Shown in pieces: positions 56,343-64,000 of a stretch of DNA of 64,000 nt. Positions within the stretch are counted from its first letter, which is position 1. Each line of letters starts with the position of its first letter. The stretch is from Corynebacterium kalidii (lineage in GTDB: Bacteria; Actinomycetota; Actinomycetes; Mycobacteriales; Mycobacteriaceae): contig NZ_JALIEA010000017.1 in NCBI RefSeq assembly GCF_022869005.1, positions 62,001 to 126,000 of the forward strand, given 5' to 3'. The notes under the pieces were generated by a model. It did not search any database. It worked only from the letters and a program-made list of their open reading frames with translations, and was not told the DNA's origin. A program made the translations under genes and the position numbers.

Positions 56343-57473
56343 CTACTGCCCGGCGACGCCGAGGTTCAGCTGACGGCCGGCCAGCGACTGCCGGCGGGTG
56401 GCCAGCTTGTCGGCCACCGCCCCCAGTGCCTTCCCCGCCGGGGAGTCTGGCTCCGACATGCTGATCGGGTTGCCGAGGTCGCCACCGATACGCAGGTTCG
56501 GGTCCAGCGGGATCTGCCCCATCAGCGGGACCTCGCCGCCGGTGATCTCACTGAGACGATCGGCGACGACCTGCCCGCCACCGGAACCGAAGATCTCCAT
56601 GCGGCTACCGTCCGGCATGTCCATCCAGCTCATGTTCTCGATGACACCGCCGATGCGCTGGCGCGTCTGCTGGGAGATGCTCCCGGCGCGCTCCGCGACC
56701 TCGGCGGCCGCCGCCTGCGGCGTGGTCACGATGAGCAGTTCGGCGTTCGGGACCAGCTGGGCCACCGAGATCGCCACGTCACCGGTTCCCGGCGGCAGGT
56801 CGAGCAGCAGGATGTCCAGGTCGCCCCAGAAGACGTCCGCGAGGAACTGCTGGATCGCCCGGTGCAGCATCGGCCCACGCCACACGACAGGGGAGTTCCC
56901 CTCGAGGAAGTGCCCGATCGACATGATCTTCACACCGTGGGCCTGCGGCGGGATGATCATGTCGTCGACCTGGTGGGGGCGGTGGTCGGAACCCATCATG
57001 TGGGGCACCGAGTGCCCGTAGATGTCGGCGTCGACGACGCCGACCTGGAGGCCACGCTTGGCCAGCGCCGTGGCGAGGTTGACGGTCACCGACGATTTAC
57101 CGACACCACCCTTGCCGGATGCCACGGCGAAGACCCGCGTCGTCGACTCGGGCTGGGCGAAGGGGATGACCGGCTCCGCGCCGCTACCACGCAGCCGGGT
57201 GCGCAGTTCGCGGCGCTGCTCGTCGCTCATCACGTCGGTGGTCACCGTGACGCGGGCGACGCCTTCCACACCCTCGGCGGCCTCGCGCGTGCGGGTCGTC
57301 AGGGTGGACTTCATGGGGCAGGCGGCGATGGTGAGGTAGATCTCCACGGCGACATGGTCACCGTCGACGTCGATCGACTTGACCATCCCCAGGTCGGTGA
57401 TGGGCTTGTTGAGCTCCGGGTCCTCCACAGTGGCCAGGGCACTGCGAACCGCTGATTCAGTGACAGTAGACAT
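56343..57473 (-). CDS. mrp: Iron-sulfur cluster carrier Mrp/ApbC
   Basis: A 376-residue P-loop protein of the Mrp/NBP35 family. An N-terminal MIP18-like domain (VRSALATVEDPELNKPITDL) is followed by the ATPase with GKGGVGKSSVTVNLA, VDADIYGHSVPHMMG and LDLPPGTGDVA. It delivers iron-sulfur clusters to target enzymes. The usual CxxC near the C-terminus is not seen, as in several actinobacterial members. It heads a leftward block (mrp) and follows the DUF1003 gene. Confidence 0.92.
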   Translation of the reverse strand: MSTVTESAVRSALATVEDPELNKPITDLGMVKSIDVDGDHVAVEIYLTIAACPMKSTLTTRTREAAEGVEGVARVTVTTDVMSDEQRRELRTRLRGSGAEPVIPFAQPESTTRVFAVASGKGGVGKSSVTVNLATALAKRGLQVGVVDADIYGHSVPHMMGSDHRPHQVDDMIIPPQAHGVKIMSIGHFLEGNSPVVWRGPMLHRAIQQFLADVFWGDLDILLLDLPPGTGDVAISVAQLVPNAELLIVTTPQAAAAEVAERAGSISQQTRQRIGGVIENMSWMDMPDGSRMEIFGSGGGQVVADRLSEITGGEVPLMGQIPLDPNLRIGGDLGNPISMSEPDSPAGKALGAVADKLATRRQSLAGRQLNLGVAGQ

Positions 57474-57522
57474 TGCCCATGATGATACGCCCACCCCAGT
57501 TCAGGGCCAATGTCAGGGCCGT

Positions 57523-58080
57523 TCACCGCCCGGTGTCGGGCGTGGCGCCGTCGGCCCTGTCGGCCCTGTCGACGCGGTCGTCGTTGCGCTGATCCTCCAG
57601 TTTGTCCTCGATCCGGCGGAGGAGGTCCCCGAGATCGTCGAGTTCGTGGCGGAGGTAGTCACGCGTCACGTTCTCGCCGACCGCGATGCGTAGCCCGGCG
57701 AGTTCGCGTGCGAGGAACTCGGTGTCGGCCTTGGTCTCCTCGGCGCGTCGACGGTCCTCGTTGAGTGCGACACGGTCGCGGTCGTCCTGCCGGTTCTGCG
57801 CCAGCAGGATCAACGGGGCGGCGTAGGCCGCCTGCGTGGAGAAGGCGAGGTTCAGCAGGATGAAGGGGTAGGGGTCCCAGTTCCACCAGAAGGCACCCAC
57901 GTTGAGGCAGATCCAGATGACCACGATGATGGTCTGCCACATCAGGTAGCGTCCCGTCCCCAGGAACCGCGCTACCTTCTCGGCGCCGACGCCGACAGCG
58001 TCGTCGTTGTAGGCGATGAGCCTGCGTCGCGGACCCGCGGAGGGAGTGTCGAGGTCAGTTCTCGAGAAGTTGTCGGGCAC
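57523..58080 (-). CDS. DUF1003 membrane protein
   Basis: A 185-residue protein with the DUF1003 core: two hydrophobic helices (YLMWQTIIVVIWICLNVGAF and FILLNLAFSTQAAYAAPLIL), then a polar helix (AQNRQDDRDRVALNEDRRRA) and a coiled C-terminus (LRHELDDLGDLLRRIEDKLE). Function unknown; usually 150-200 residues. The GTG start has a GAGAGTGA-type site. Located between mrp and the MgtE-like gene, as in other corynebacteria. Confidence 0.86.
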   Translation of the reverse strand: MPDNFSRTDLDTPSAGPRRRLIAYNDDAVGVGAEKVARFLGTGRYLMWQTIIVVIWICLNVGAFWWNWDPYPFILLNLAFSTQAAYAAPLILLAQNRQDDRDRVALNEDRRRAEETKADTEFLARELAGLRIAVGENVTRDYLRHELDDLGDLLRRIEDKLEDQRNDDRVDRADRADGATPDTGR

Positions 58081-58087
58081 GGTGCAC

Positions 58088-59392
58088 TCACTCTCGTCCG
58101 GTGGTTACGGGGGAGGACGCCGAAACGGCCGTCCGGTTGCTGCGCCAGTCCTCGTCGCGCCAGTTCTCCGGCAGCAGGTGGTCGAGCAGGTCGTCGACAC
58201 CGACCACCCCGAGGAGGTGGCTGTCCTCGTCGAGCACCGGGGCGGAGACCAGGTTGTACGTCGCGAAGTAGCGGGCGGCGGTCTCCTCGGTGTCGTCGGG
58301 GTGCAGGGCGGGGAGCTCGAGATCCAGGATTCCGCCGACCAGGGATGACGGTGGCTCACGCAGCAGTTTCTGCAGATGGACACAACCCAGGTACCGGCCG
58401 GTCGGCGTGGCCTGGGGAGGACGCACCACGAAGATCAGCGAACTCAGCGAGAGCGGGACCTCCGGATTCCGGGCGTGCGCCAGGGCCTCGGCGACGGTCG
58501 CCTGCGGGGTCAGGATGATCGCCTCGGAGGTCATCAGCGCACCGACGGTGTCCGGGGAGAAGCTCATCAGGCGGCGCACCGGCTCGGATTCCTCGGGGTC
58601 CATGAGCTCCAGCAGGACGTCGGCCTTGTCACCGGGGAGTTCCCCCAGCAGGTCCGCGGCGTCGTCCGGGTCCATCTCCTCCAGGATCGTCGCGGCGCGT
58701 TCGATGTTGAGTTCCTCGACGATCTCGGTCTGCTCGTCGTCGGGCAGCTCGGCGATCACGTCGGCGAGCCGTTCGTCGTCGAGCTCCGAGGCGATCCGCA
58801 GCCTGCGCTCGGCGGTCATGTCACGCAGCGCATGGGCGATGTCGGCGTTGCGCATCGTGGTGAACTCGGCGATGAGTTCGGCGTCGACGTCACGCGGCCC
58901 CGTCCCGGACGCGGACAGTCCGTGGACGTGGGTGAAGGGTATGACCGCCGGTGCGGAGCGTCGTCCCAGCCGGCCGCGGGTGATCACCGCGACGCGGCTC
59001 AGCTCCCATTCTCGGCTCCGGGTGCGCTCGAGCTCGACATCGGAGATCTCCACGGCGCGCCCGGAGAGATGGCTGAACTCGGGGTCGTCGGTGTGCACCT
59101 TCGCGCCGATGAGGTCGTCCATCACCGTGAGCTCACCGGCGCGCGAACGGAACGGGCGCATATTCACCGAGCTGGTGTTCAACGTCACCTCCTTGGGGTC
59201 GATGGAGGTGATGCGCCCCATGGGCAGGAAGATCCTGCGTTTCCCGGCGACTTCGGCGACAAGTCCGAGCGCGACCGCCCTGGTCGACCGGATCGTCAGG
59301 ACGACGTCGCGGACCCGGCCCAGTGATTCGCCGTCCGCGCCGAGGAGAAGCATGCCGGCGAGACGTCCGGCGAAAACCCGTGTGGTGTCCAT
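58088..59392 (-). CDS. MgtE-like intracellular domain protein with CBS pair
   Basis: A 434-residue soluble protein: PRC-barrel-like N-terminus (FAGRLAGMLLLGADGESLGR), MgtE_N superhelix (about 180-280, DMTAERRLRIASELDDERLA, ELPDDEQTEIVEELNIERAA) and two CBS domains (SFSPDTVGALMTSEAIILTP, LGVVGVDDLLDHLLPENW). The membrane domain of true MgtE magnesium channels is missing. It may sense magnesium and act on another channel. Found at this place in other corynebacteria. Confidence 0.88.
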   Translation of the reverse strand: MDTTRVFAGRLAGMLLLGADGESLGRVRDVVLTIRSTRAVALGLVAEVAGKRRIFLPMGRITSIDPKEVTLNTSSVNMRPFRSRAGELTVMDDLIGAKVHTDDPEFSHLSGRAVEISDVELERTRSREWELSRVAVITRGRLGRRSAPAVIPFTHVHGLSASGTGPRDVDAELIAEFTTMRNADIAHALRDMTAERRLRIASELDDERLADVIAELPDDEQTEIVEELNIERAATILEEMDPDDAADLLGELPGDKADVLLELMDPEESEPVRRLMSFSPDTVGALMTSEAIILTPQATVAEALAHARNPEVPLSLSSLIFVVRPPQATPTGRYLGCVHLQKLLREPPSSLVGGILDLELPALHPDDTEETAARYFATYNLVSAPVLDEDSHLLGVVGVDDLLDHLLPENWRDEDWRSNRTAVSASSPVTTGRE

Positions 59393-59532
59393 GGATCTAG
59401 AGATTACGGCACAGTATCCCGTGCGCGCGCTGTGAACCTGCGCCACGGGCCGGACGTCGCTTCTGCGGCGGTGGTGGGTGCAGGTATTCTTAGGCGGATG
59501 TCGAGGTACCGGTGGACCTACGGGAGGAAACA

Positions 59533-59727
59533 ATGTCGCGACTGATCGCCGGCGGTCTGTGCGGGATCGCCGTGATCCTGGCGGTGCTGGGCAGCCCGTT
59601 GTGGATCCCGCATGCGGTGGGAGGGGTGGTGGCCACCGCGGGCGCCCTGCTCTCCGACCGGGCCCGGGCCTGGGGTGTGGTGCCGTGGCTTGCGCTGGTG
59701 GGTGTCTATGCCGTGGCATGGTGGTGA
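59533..59727 (+). CDS. Small two-helix membrane protein
   Basis: A 64-residue hydrophobic protein with two membrane segments (GGLCGIAVILAVLGSPLWIP and VVPWLALVGVYAVAWW). GGGAGGAAA precedes ATG 59533. A homologous small membrane protein lies in the same place in related genomes; role unknown. Immediately upstream of the lipoprotein gene. Confidence 0.75.
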   Translation: MSRLIAGGLCGIAVILAVLGSPLWIPHAVGGVVATAGALLSDRARAWGVVPWLALVGVYAVAWW

Positions 59728-59766
59728 GATGATGGTCGGGTGCGGCAGGACGGACGGGAGACGGGC

Positions 59767-60447
59767 GTGAGTCGATTCTGGAGGACGGCGTCGTCAGGGC
59801 GGCAGGGACGCCGGGGACGTCGGGGACGCGGCGCGGGACGGCACGGACGGGCCGTCCTGGCGACGGTCGTCGGTGTGACGGTATCCGTCGGGCTCGTCGG
59901 CTGCGCGTCGGGAGGGGTCACCGGCCCGGCGCAGGTGCGGATGGACGAGGAGCTGTCCGGCCCGATCTACCTCGGGCTGACCGACGACCCCGTCCAACTG
60001 CGGCTGGCCGGGAGTTACGAGGACGCCTTCGCCGCCACGGGCCGCCCGGTGGAGTTCCGGGACGTCGACAGTGCCGACCGCCTGGACATGCTGCAGGCAG
60101 GGGAGGTCAACGTGGTCCTCGGTTGTGTCGGGGAGCTGCTCGACGTCCTCGACCCGGACAAGGGCGATGAACTCCGTGGGCTCTACGCCGAGGCGGTCGA
60201 GGAGGGGGCGGACCCCGCCCAGTGGCGCGACATCACCCACACGACGATGTTCTCCGCACTGCCGACGGACCTGCAGGCCAGTGACCCCGGAGAGGCTGTG
60301 GGGTGCACGGACGACTCGTTGCCGCAGAACACCGTCGCGGTGTACCGCAAGACCGCGCTCGAGCGTTCGGACCGTCGGGCGTTGAACAATGTGGCGGGCG
60401 GGGTCGACAGCAGTGACCTGGCGGAGGAGTCCGAGGGCCGGGACTGA
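59767..60447 (+). CDS. Putative lipoprotein of unknown function
   Basis: A 226-residue protein. From GTG 59767 an Arg-rich start and hydrophobic core VLATVVGVTVSVGLVGC give a signal with lipobox VGLVGC. The mature part has a binding-protein-like pattern: ISGPIYLGLTDDPVQLRLAG-type strand, SADRLDMLQAGEVNVVLGCV. It resembles substrate-binding parts of ABC transporters but is short and no transporter genes are adjacent. GTG 59740 is an alternative start. Confidence 0.72.
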   Translation: MSRFWRTASSGRQGRRGRRGRGAGRHGRAVLATVVGVTVSVGLVGCASGGVTGPAQVRMDEELSGPIYLGLTDDPVQLRLAGSYEDAFAATGRPVEFRDVDSADRLDMLQAGEVNVVLGCVGELLDVLDPDKGDELRGLYAEAVEEGADPAQWRDITHTTMFSALPTDLQASDPGEAVGCTDDSLPQNTVAVYRKTALERSDRRALNNVAGGVDSSDLAEESEGRD

Positions 60448-60494
60448 CGTCTGTCGCCGCGACGGGGGAGCGGCACGGGTGCGGCACAGCAAAA

Positions 60495-60540
60495 GGACCC
60501 GGTGGGAGGGGACATGGTGTGTGTCCCTCCCACCGGGTCC
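60495..60540. terminator. Bidirectional terminator between the lipoprotein gene and odhA
   Basis: GGACCCGGTGGGAGGG (60495-60510) pairs with CCTCCCACCGGGTCC (about 60,526-60,540), a long GC stem with AAAA before and TGCCC after. It separates convergent genes. Confidence 0.85.
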
Positions 60541-60597
60541 TGCCCGTACCGGCCGTCCCCACGGGGTTTGGGCCGGTGAGCGTGCACCGGTGCGGTG

Positions 60598-63500
60598 CTA
60601 CTTCGCGAAGGCCTCGTTGAGCAGCTGCTCCTGCTCAAGCTTGTGGACCTTGGCCAGGCCGGTCGCGGTGGAGGACTGGGCCCGACGGGAAATCCGCTTG
60701 AGCTTCAGACCCTCGATGCGCTCCGGCAGGTTGAGGGCGATGAACGGCCACGGGCCCTGGTTGGCGGGCTCGTCCTGGACCCACCGGAACTCGGCGTTCG
60801 GGTAGCGGTCGAGGACGTCGCGGATGCGGTTGTGCGGCAGCGGGTGCAGCATCTCCACACGGGCGATGGCGACATCGTCGCGGCCGTCCTCCTGGCGCTT
60901 CTTCTCGAGGTCGTAGTAGATCTTGCCCGAGCAGAGCAGGACGGTCGTGATCTCGTCGTGCGTACCTTCGCCGTCCTGCAGGCGGGGATCGTCGAGGACG
61001 GAGCGGAAGCTCGTGACCTCGGTGAAGTCCTCGACCGGCGAGGTGGCGGCCTTGTTGCGCAGCATCGACTTCGGGGTGAAGACGACCAGCGGGCGACGCA
61101 TGGTGCCCATGGCGTGGCGGCGCAGCAGGTGGAAGTGGTTCGCGGGGGTGGACGGCTGGGCGATCGTCATCGACCCCTCGGCCGCCATCTGCAGGAACCG
61201 CTCGATGCGGGCGCTGGAGTGGTCCGGGCCCTGGCCCTCGTAACCGTGGGGCAGCAGCAGGATCACGCTGGAGAGCTGGCCCCACTTCGCCTCACCGGAG
61301 GCGACGTACTGGTCGATGATGGTCTGGGCACCGTTGGCGAAGTCACCGAACTGCGCCTCCCACGCCACGACTGCGTCGATGTTGCCCACGGAGTAGCCGT
61401 ACTCGAAGCCGAGGCCGGCGAACTCGGTGAGCGGGGAGTTGTAGGCGCGGAAGGAGCCGCCGTTGCCGGACTCCTCGGCGAGCTTCTCCAGCGGGCTGTA
61501 GGGTTCGGTCGTCTCGGAGTCGAAGAGGACCGCGTGGCGCTGGGTGAAGGTACCACGCAGGGAGTCCTCACCGGCCAGGCGCACGAGCCGGCCGTCCTGG
61601 GCCAGCGTGGAGAACGCGAGGAGTTCACCGAACGCCCAGTCGACGTCACCCTTGCGGGTCATCTCCTGGCGACGCTTGACCACCGGCTTCACCCGCTGGT
61701 GGACGGTGAAGCCCTCGGGCACGTTGGCGAACGCGTCACCGACGGCCTCGATGACCTCACGGGAGATGGAGGTGTCCAGACCCCGGGTCAGTGCCTGGGA
61801 GCCGGCGATACCGGTCTGCTCGGCGGGGACGGCGTCCTTCTCGGCCTGACGGACCTGGTTGAACACGGTCTCCAGCTGGCCCTGGAAGTCGTCGGAGGCG
61901 CGCTGCGCGTCCTCCTCCGACAGCTCGCCACGACCCACGAGGGTGTCGTGGTAGAGGGCACGCACGGTGGCGCGGTCGTGGATGCGGTCGTACATCTCGG
62001 GCTGGGTCATCGACGGGTCGTCGGACTCGTTGTGGCCGCGGCGACGGTAGCAGACCAGGTCGATGAAGACGTCCTTGCCGAAGCGGCGGCGGTACTCGAC
62101 GGCGAGGCGGGCGACCCACACGACGGCCTCGGGGTCGTCGCCGTTGACGTGGAAGATCGGGGCGTCGAAGCCCTTGGCGAGGTCGGTGACGTAGTGGGTG
62201 GACCGGCCGGCGTCGGGGGTGGTGGTGAAACCGATCTGGTTGTTCACCACGACGTGGACGGTGCCGCCGACGGTGTAGCCGTCCAGCTTGGCCAGGTTGA
62301 TGGTCTCCTGGACCACGCCCAGGCCGCTGAAGGCCGCGTCACCGTGCATCAGGATCGGCATGACCGGGTGGTCGTCGCCGTTGGGGGAGAGGTCCTGGTG
62401 GGCCCGGGAGATACCCTCCATGACCGGGTTGACGGCCTCGAGGTGGGACGGGTTGGCGGTCAGCGTGATGTCGATGTCGTTGTCACCGAACATCTGGGTG
62501 TACTGGCCGGTCTGGCCCAGGTGGTACTTCACGTCACCGGAGCCGCCGGCGACGGTCGGCTCGATGTTGCCCTCGAACTCGGTGAAGACCTTCGAGTAGG
62601 GCTTGCCGACGATATTGGCCAGCACGTTCAGGCGGCCACGGTGGGGCATGCCGATGACGACTTCCTCGAGCCCCTGCTCGGCGGCGGTGTCCACCGCGGC
62701 GTCGAGCAGCGGGATCAGCGACTCGGCACCCTCCAGGGAGAAGCGCTTCTGGCCGATGTACTTGGTCTGCAGGAAGTTCTCGAAGGCCTCGGCCGAGTTC
62801 AGCGTCTGCAGCAGGTACTTCTGCTCCGGGTTGGACAGCTTCGGCTGGCCGGCCTCGATCTGCTGCTCCAGCCACAGGCGCTCGTCGTGGTCGAGGATGT
62901 GGGTGTACTCGGAACCGACCTTGAGGGTGTAGGCGCGACGCAGGGTCGCGAGGACCTCGCGCAGCGTCATCTTCTCCCGGCCAGCGAATCCGCCGACGTT
63001 GAAGCTGCGGTCGTAGTCCCACAGGGTCAGCCCGTGGGTCTCGATCTCCAGGTCGGAGTGGTCGGGGACCGGCAGGCCCGGCTGGGTCCACTGCAGCGGG
63101 TCGATGTCGGCGATCAGGTGGCCGCGGCTGCGGTAGGCCTCGATGAGCTGCATGACGCGGGTCGACTTGTCGACACCGATGTTCGGCAGGTCCTGGCTCC
63201 AGCGGACCGGGGCGTACGGCACCGACATCGCGGCGAACAGGTCGTCCCAGAACTCGTCGTTGATCAGCAGACGGCTGATGTCACGGAGGAACTCGCCCGA
63301 CTCGGCACCCTGGATGATGCGGTGGTCGTAGGTCGAGGTCATGGTGACCAGCTTGCCGACACCCATGTCGGCGAGGCGGTCCTCGGAGGCGCCGGCGAAC
63401 TCGGCGGGGTAGTCCATGGCGCCGACGCCGACGATGGTGCCCTGGCCGCGGGTGAGGCGGGGCACGGAGTGCCGGGTACCGATGCCGCCGGGGTTGGTGA

Positions 63501-64000
63501 GCTGGATGGTCACACCGCTGAAGTCGTCCATCGTGAGCTTGCCGACGCGGGCCCGCTTGACGATGTCCTCGTAGGCGTCGACGAAGCCGTCGAAGGTGAG
63601 GGTCTCGCACTCGCGGATCGCGGCGACGACGAGGTTCCGGGCACCGTTCTTGCTGACCATGTCGATGGCCAGGCCGAGGTTGATGTGCTCGGGGGTGACC
63701 ACGACGGGCTTACCGTCGACGACCTTGTAGCTGTTGTTCATCGAGGGGTGCGCCTGGACCGCCTTGACCATGGCCCAACCGATGATGTGGGTGAAGCTGA
63801 TCTTGCCCTTACCGCGGGAGAGGAGGTGGTCGTTGACCATCGCCCGGTTCTCGAACATGAGCTTGGCGGGCATGTCGCGCACCGTGGTGGCGGTGGGGAT
63901 CTCCAGCGAGATGTCCATGTTCTTCGCGATGGACTTCTGGGCCCCCTTCAGCGGGTGCTCGCCGGCGGCGGGGGCCTCGGCGGGGCCCTTCGGTGCCGGC
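60598..64000 (-). CDS. odhA: 2-oxoglutarate dehydrogenase OdhA, E2-like/E1 fusion (5' end outside the window)
   Basis: At least 1,134 residues are visible, continuing beyond the right edge. The first part is an acyltransferase-like E2 segment ([34 protein letters not shown]); then the thiamine-diphosphate E1 enzyme with [40 protein letters not shown] and the C-terminal [20 protein letters not shown]. This fusion (OdhA/Kgd) is characteristic of Corynebacteriales; it converts 2-oxoglutarate to succinyl-CoA with partner subunits, and OdhI binds it. The protein ends NEAFAK. Confidence 0.96.
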   Translation of the reverse strand, partial: PAPKGPAEAPAAGEHPLKGAQKSIAKNMDISLEIPTATTVRDMPAKLMFENRAMVNDHLLSRGKGKISFTHIIGWAMVKAVQAHPSMNNSYKVVDGKPVVVTPEHINLGLAIDMVSKNGARNLVVAAIRECETLTFDGFVDAYEDIVKRARVGKLTMDDFSGVTIQLTNPGGIGTRHSVPRLTRGQGTIVGVGAMDYPAEFAGASEDRLADMGVGKLVTMTSTYDHRIIQGAESGEFLRDISRLLINDEFWDDLFAAMSVPYAPVRWSQDLPNIGVDKSTRVMQLIEAYRSRGHLIADIDPLQWTQPGLPVPDHSDLEIETHGLTLWDYDRSFNVGGFAGREKMTLREVLATLRRAYTLKVGSEYTHILDHDERLWLEQQIEAGQPKLSNPEQKYLLQTLNSAEAFENFLQTKYIGQKRFSLEGAESLIPLLDAAVDTAAEQGLEEVVIGMPHRGRLNVLANIVGKPYSKVFTEFEGNIEPTVAGGSGDVKYHLGQTGQYTQMFGDNDIDITLTANPSHLEAVNPVMEGISRAHQDLSPNGDDHPVMPILMHGDAAFSGLGVVQETINLAKLDGYTVGGTVHVVVNNQIGFTTTPDAGRSTHYVTDLAKGFDAPIFHVNGDDPEAVVWVARLAVEYRRRFGKDVFIDLVCYRRRGHNESDDPSMTQPEMYDRIHDRATVRALYHDTLVGRGELSEEDAQRASDDFQGQLETVFNQVRQAEKDAVPAEQTGIAGSQALTRGLDTSISREVIEAVGDAFANVPEGFTVHQRVKPVVKRRQEMTRKGDVDWAFGELLAFSTLAQDGRLVRLAGEDSLRGTFTQRHAVLFDSETTEPYSPLEKLAEESGNGGSFRAYNSPLTEFAGLGFEYGYSVGNIDAVVAWEAQFGDFANGAQTIIDQYVASGEAKWGQLSSVILLLPHGYEGQGPDHSSARIERFLQMAAEGSMTIAQPSTPANHFHLLRRHAMGTMRRPLVVFTPKSMLRNKAATSPVEDFTEVTSFRSVLDDPRLQDGEGTHDEITTVLLCSGKIYYDLEKKRQEDGRDDVAIARVEMLHPLPHNRIRDVLDRYPNAEFRWVQDEPANQGPWPFIALNLPERIEGLKLKRISRRAQSSTATGLAKVHKLEQEQLLNEAFAK

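Noticed and set aside
60598-64000. Separate short gene starting at [15 protein letters not shown] near 63,918
   Set aside because: The frame stays open to the window edge with protein-like sequence ([14 protein letters not shown]), so this Met is internal to OdhA.

Overview
The window comes from a high-GC Corynebacterium. The chromosomal part (about 36,200 to 64,000) carries typA, lpqW, mshB, a membrane protein gene, a 7Fe ferredoxin gene, dapC, dapD, an amino-acid permease gene, dapE, a LOG-family gene, sigE with its zinc anti-sigma gene, tatB, mrp, an mgtE-like gene and odhA. This order is typical of Corynebacteriales, and OdhA has the E2-like/E1 fusion characteristic of these bacteria. The species cannot be named from the sequence alone.

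About the first 33.3 kb is a long-tailed (siphovirus-like) prophage that enters from the left already open; no integrase is visible. Region 1-8,850 is early and accessory: ssb, a WhiB-like regulator, a RusA-type resolvase, an HNH homing endonuclease, many tiny genes joined by ATGA overlaps, a reverse-strand tatA, a three-gene membrane/stress cassette (CsbD, LapA-like, GlsB-like), a structured non-coding region, a tRNA-Gln, an SRAP-domain protein and a P-loop/HNH fusion. Region 8,950-18,200 is packaging, head and head-tail joining: terminase subunits, a Mu gp29-like portal, a ClpP-like protease with a nested scaffold start, decoration protein, capsid, connectors and major tail protein. Region 18,229-29,810 is the tail: chaperones with a frameshift, a 1,665-residue tape measure with two wall-lytic domains, baseplate and fibre proteins. 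Region 29,859-33,095 is lysis: a two-domain endolysin and three membrane proteins.

From 33.3 to 35.93 kb lies a low-coding border. It holds a PhzF-family gene, a frame-broken IS3 orfA remnant, an orphan terminator and a 22-codon 3' end of an acyl-CoA dehydrogenase gene, which may mark the right attachment site or a deletion scar. Ordinary chromosome then resumes: DUF402 and secreted-protein genes, the typA to dapE block (mycothiol and lysine/diaminopimelate synthesis), the envelope-stress unit sigE-cseE-tatB, and a leftward block ending in odhA, which runs off the window.

The most unusual observation is a pair of micro-ORFs placed directly after the head decoration protein and the major tail protein. 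Each follows the same Gly-rich, GAEGE-ending C-terminus and the same gagggggaatga stop context, and they encode related peptides (pattern PG-x-x-x-[FY]PG-x-D-[VL]-YP). This could be a frameshift-appended or reinitiated display tag on two virion proteins. Other notable items are the phage-borne TatA, the stress cassette behind 11-bp-spaced GGTCACAA repeats, the HNH gene that has taken over the N-terminus of its neighbour, the nested scaffold start, and a recurring terminator-plus-leader element.
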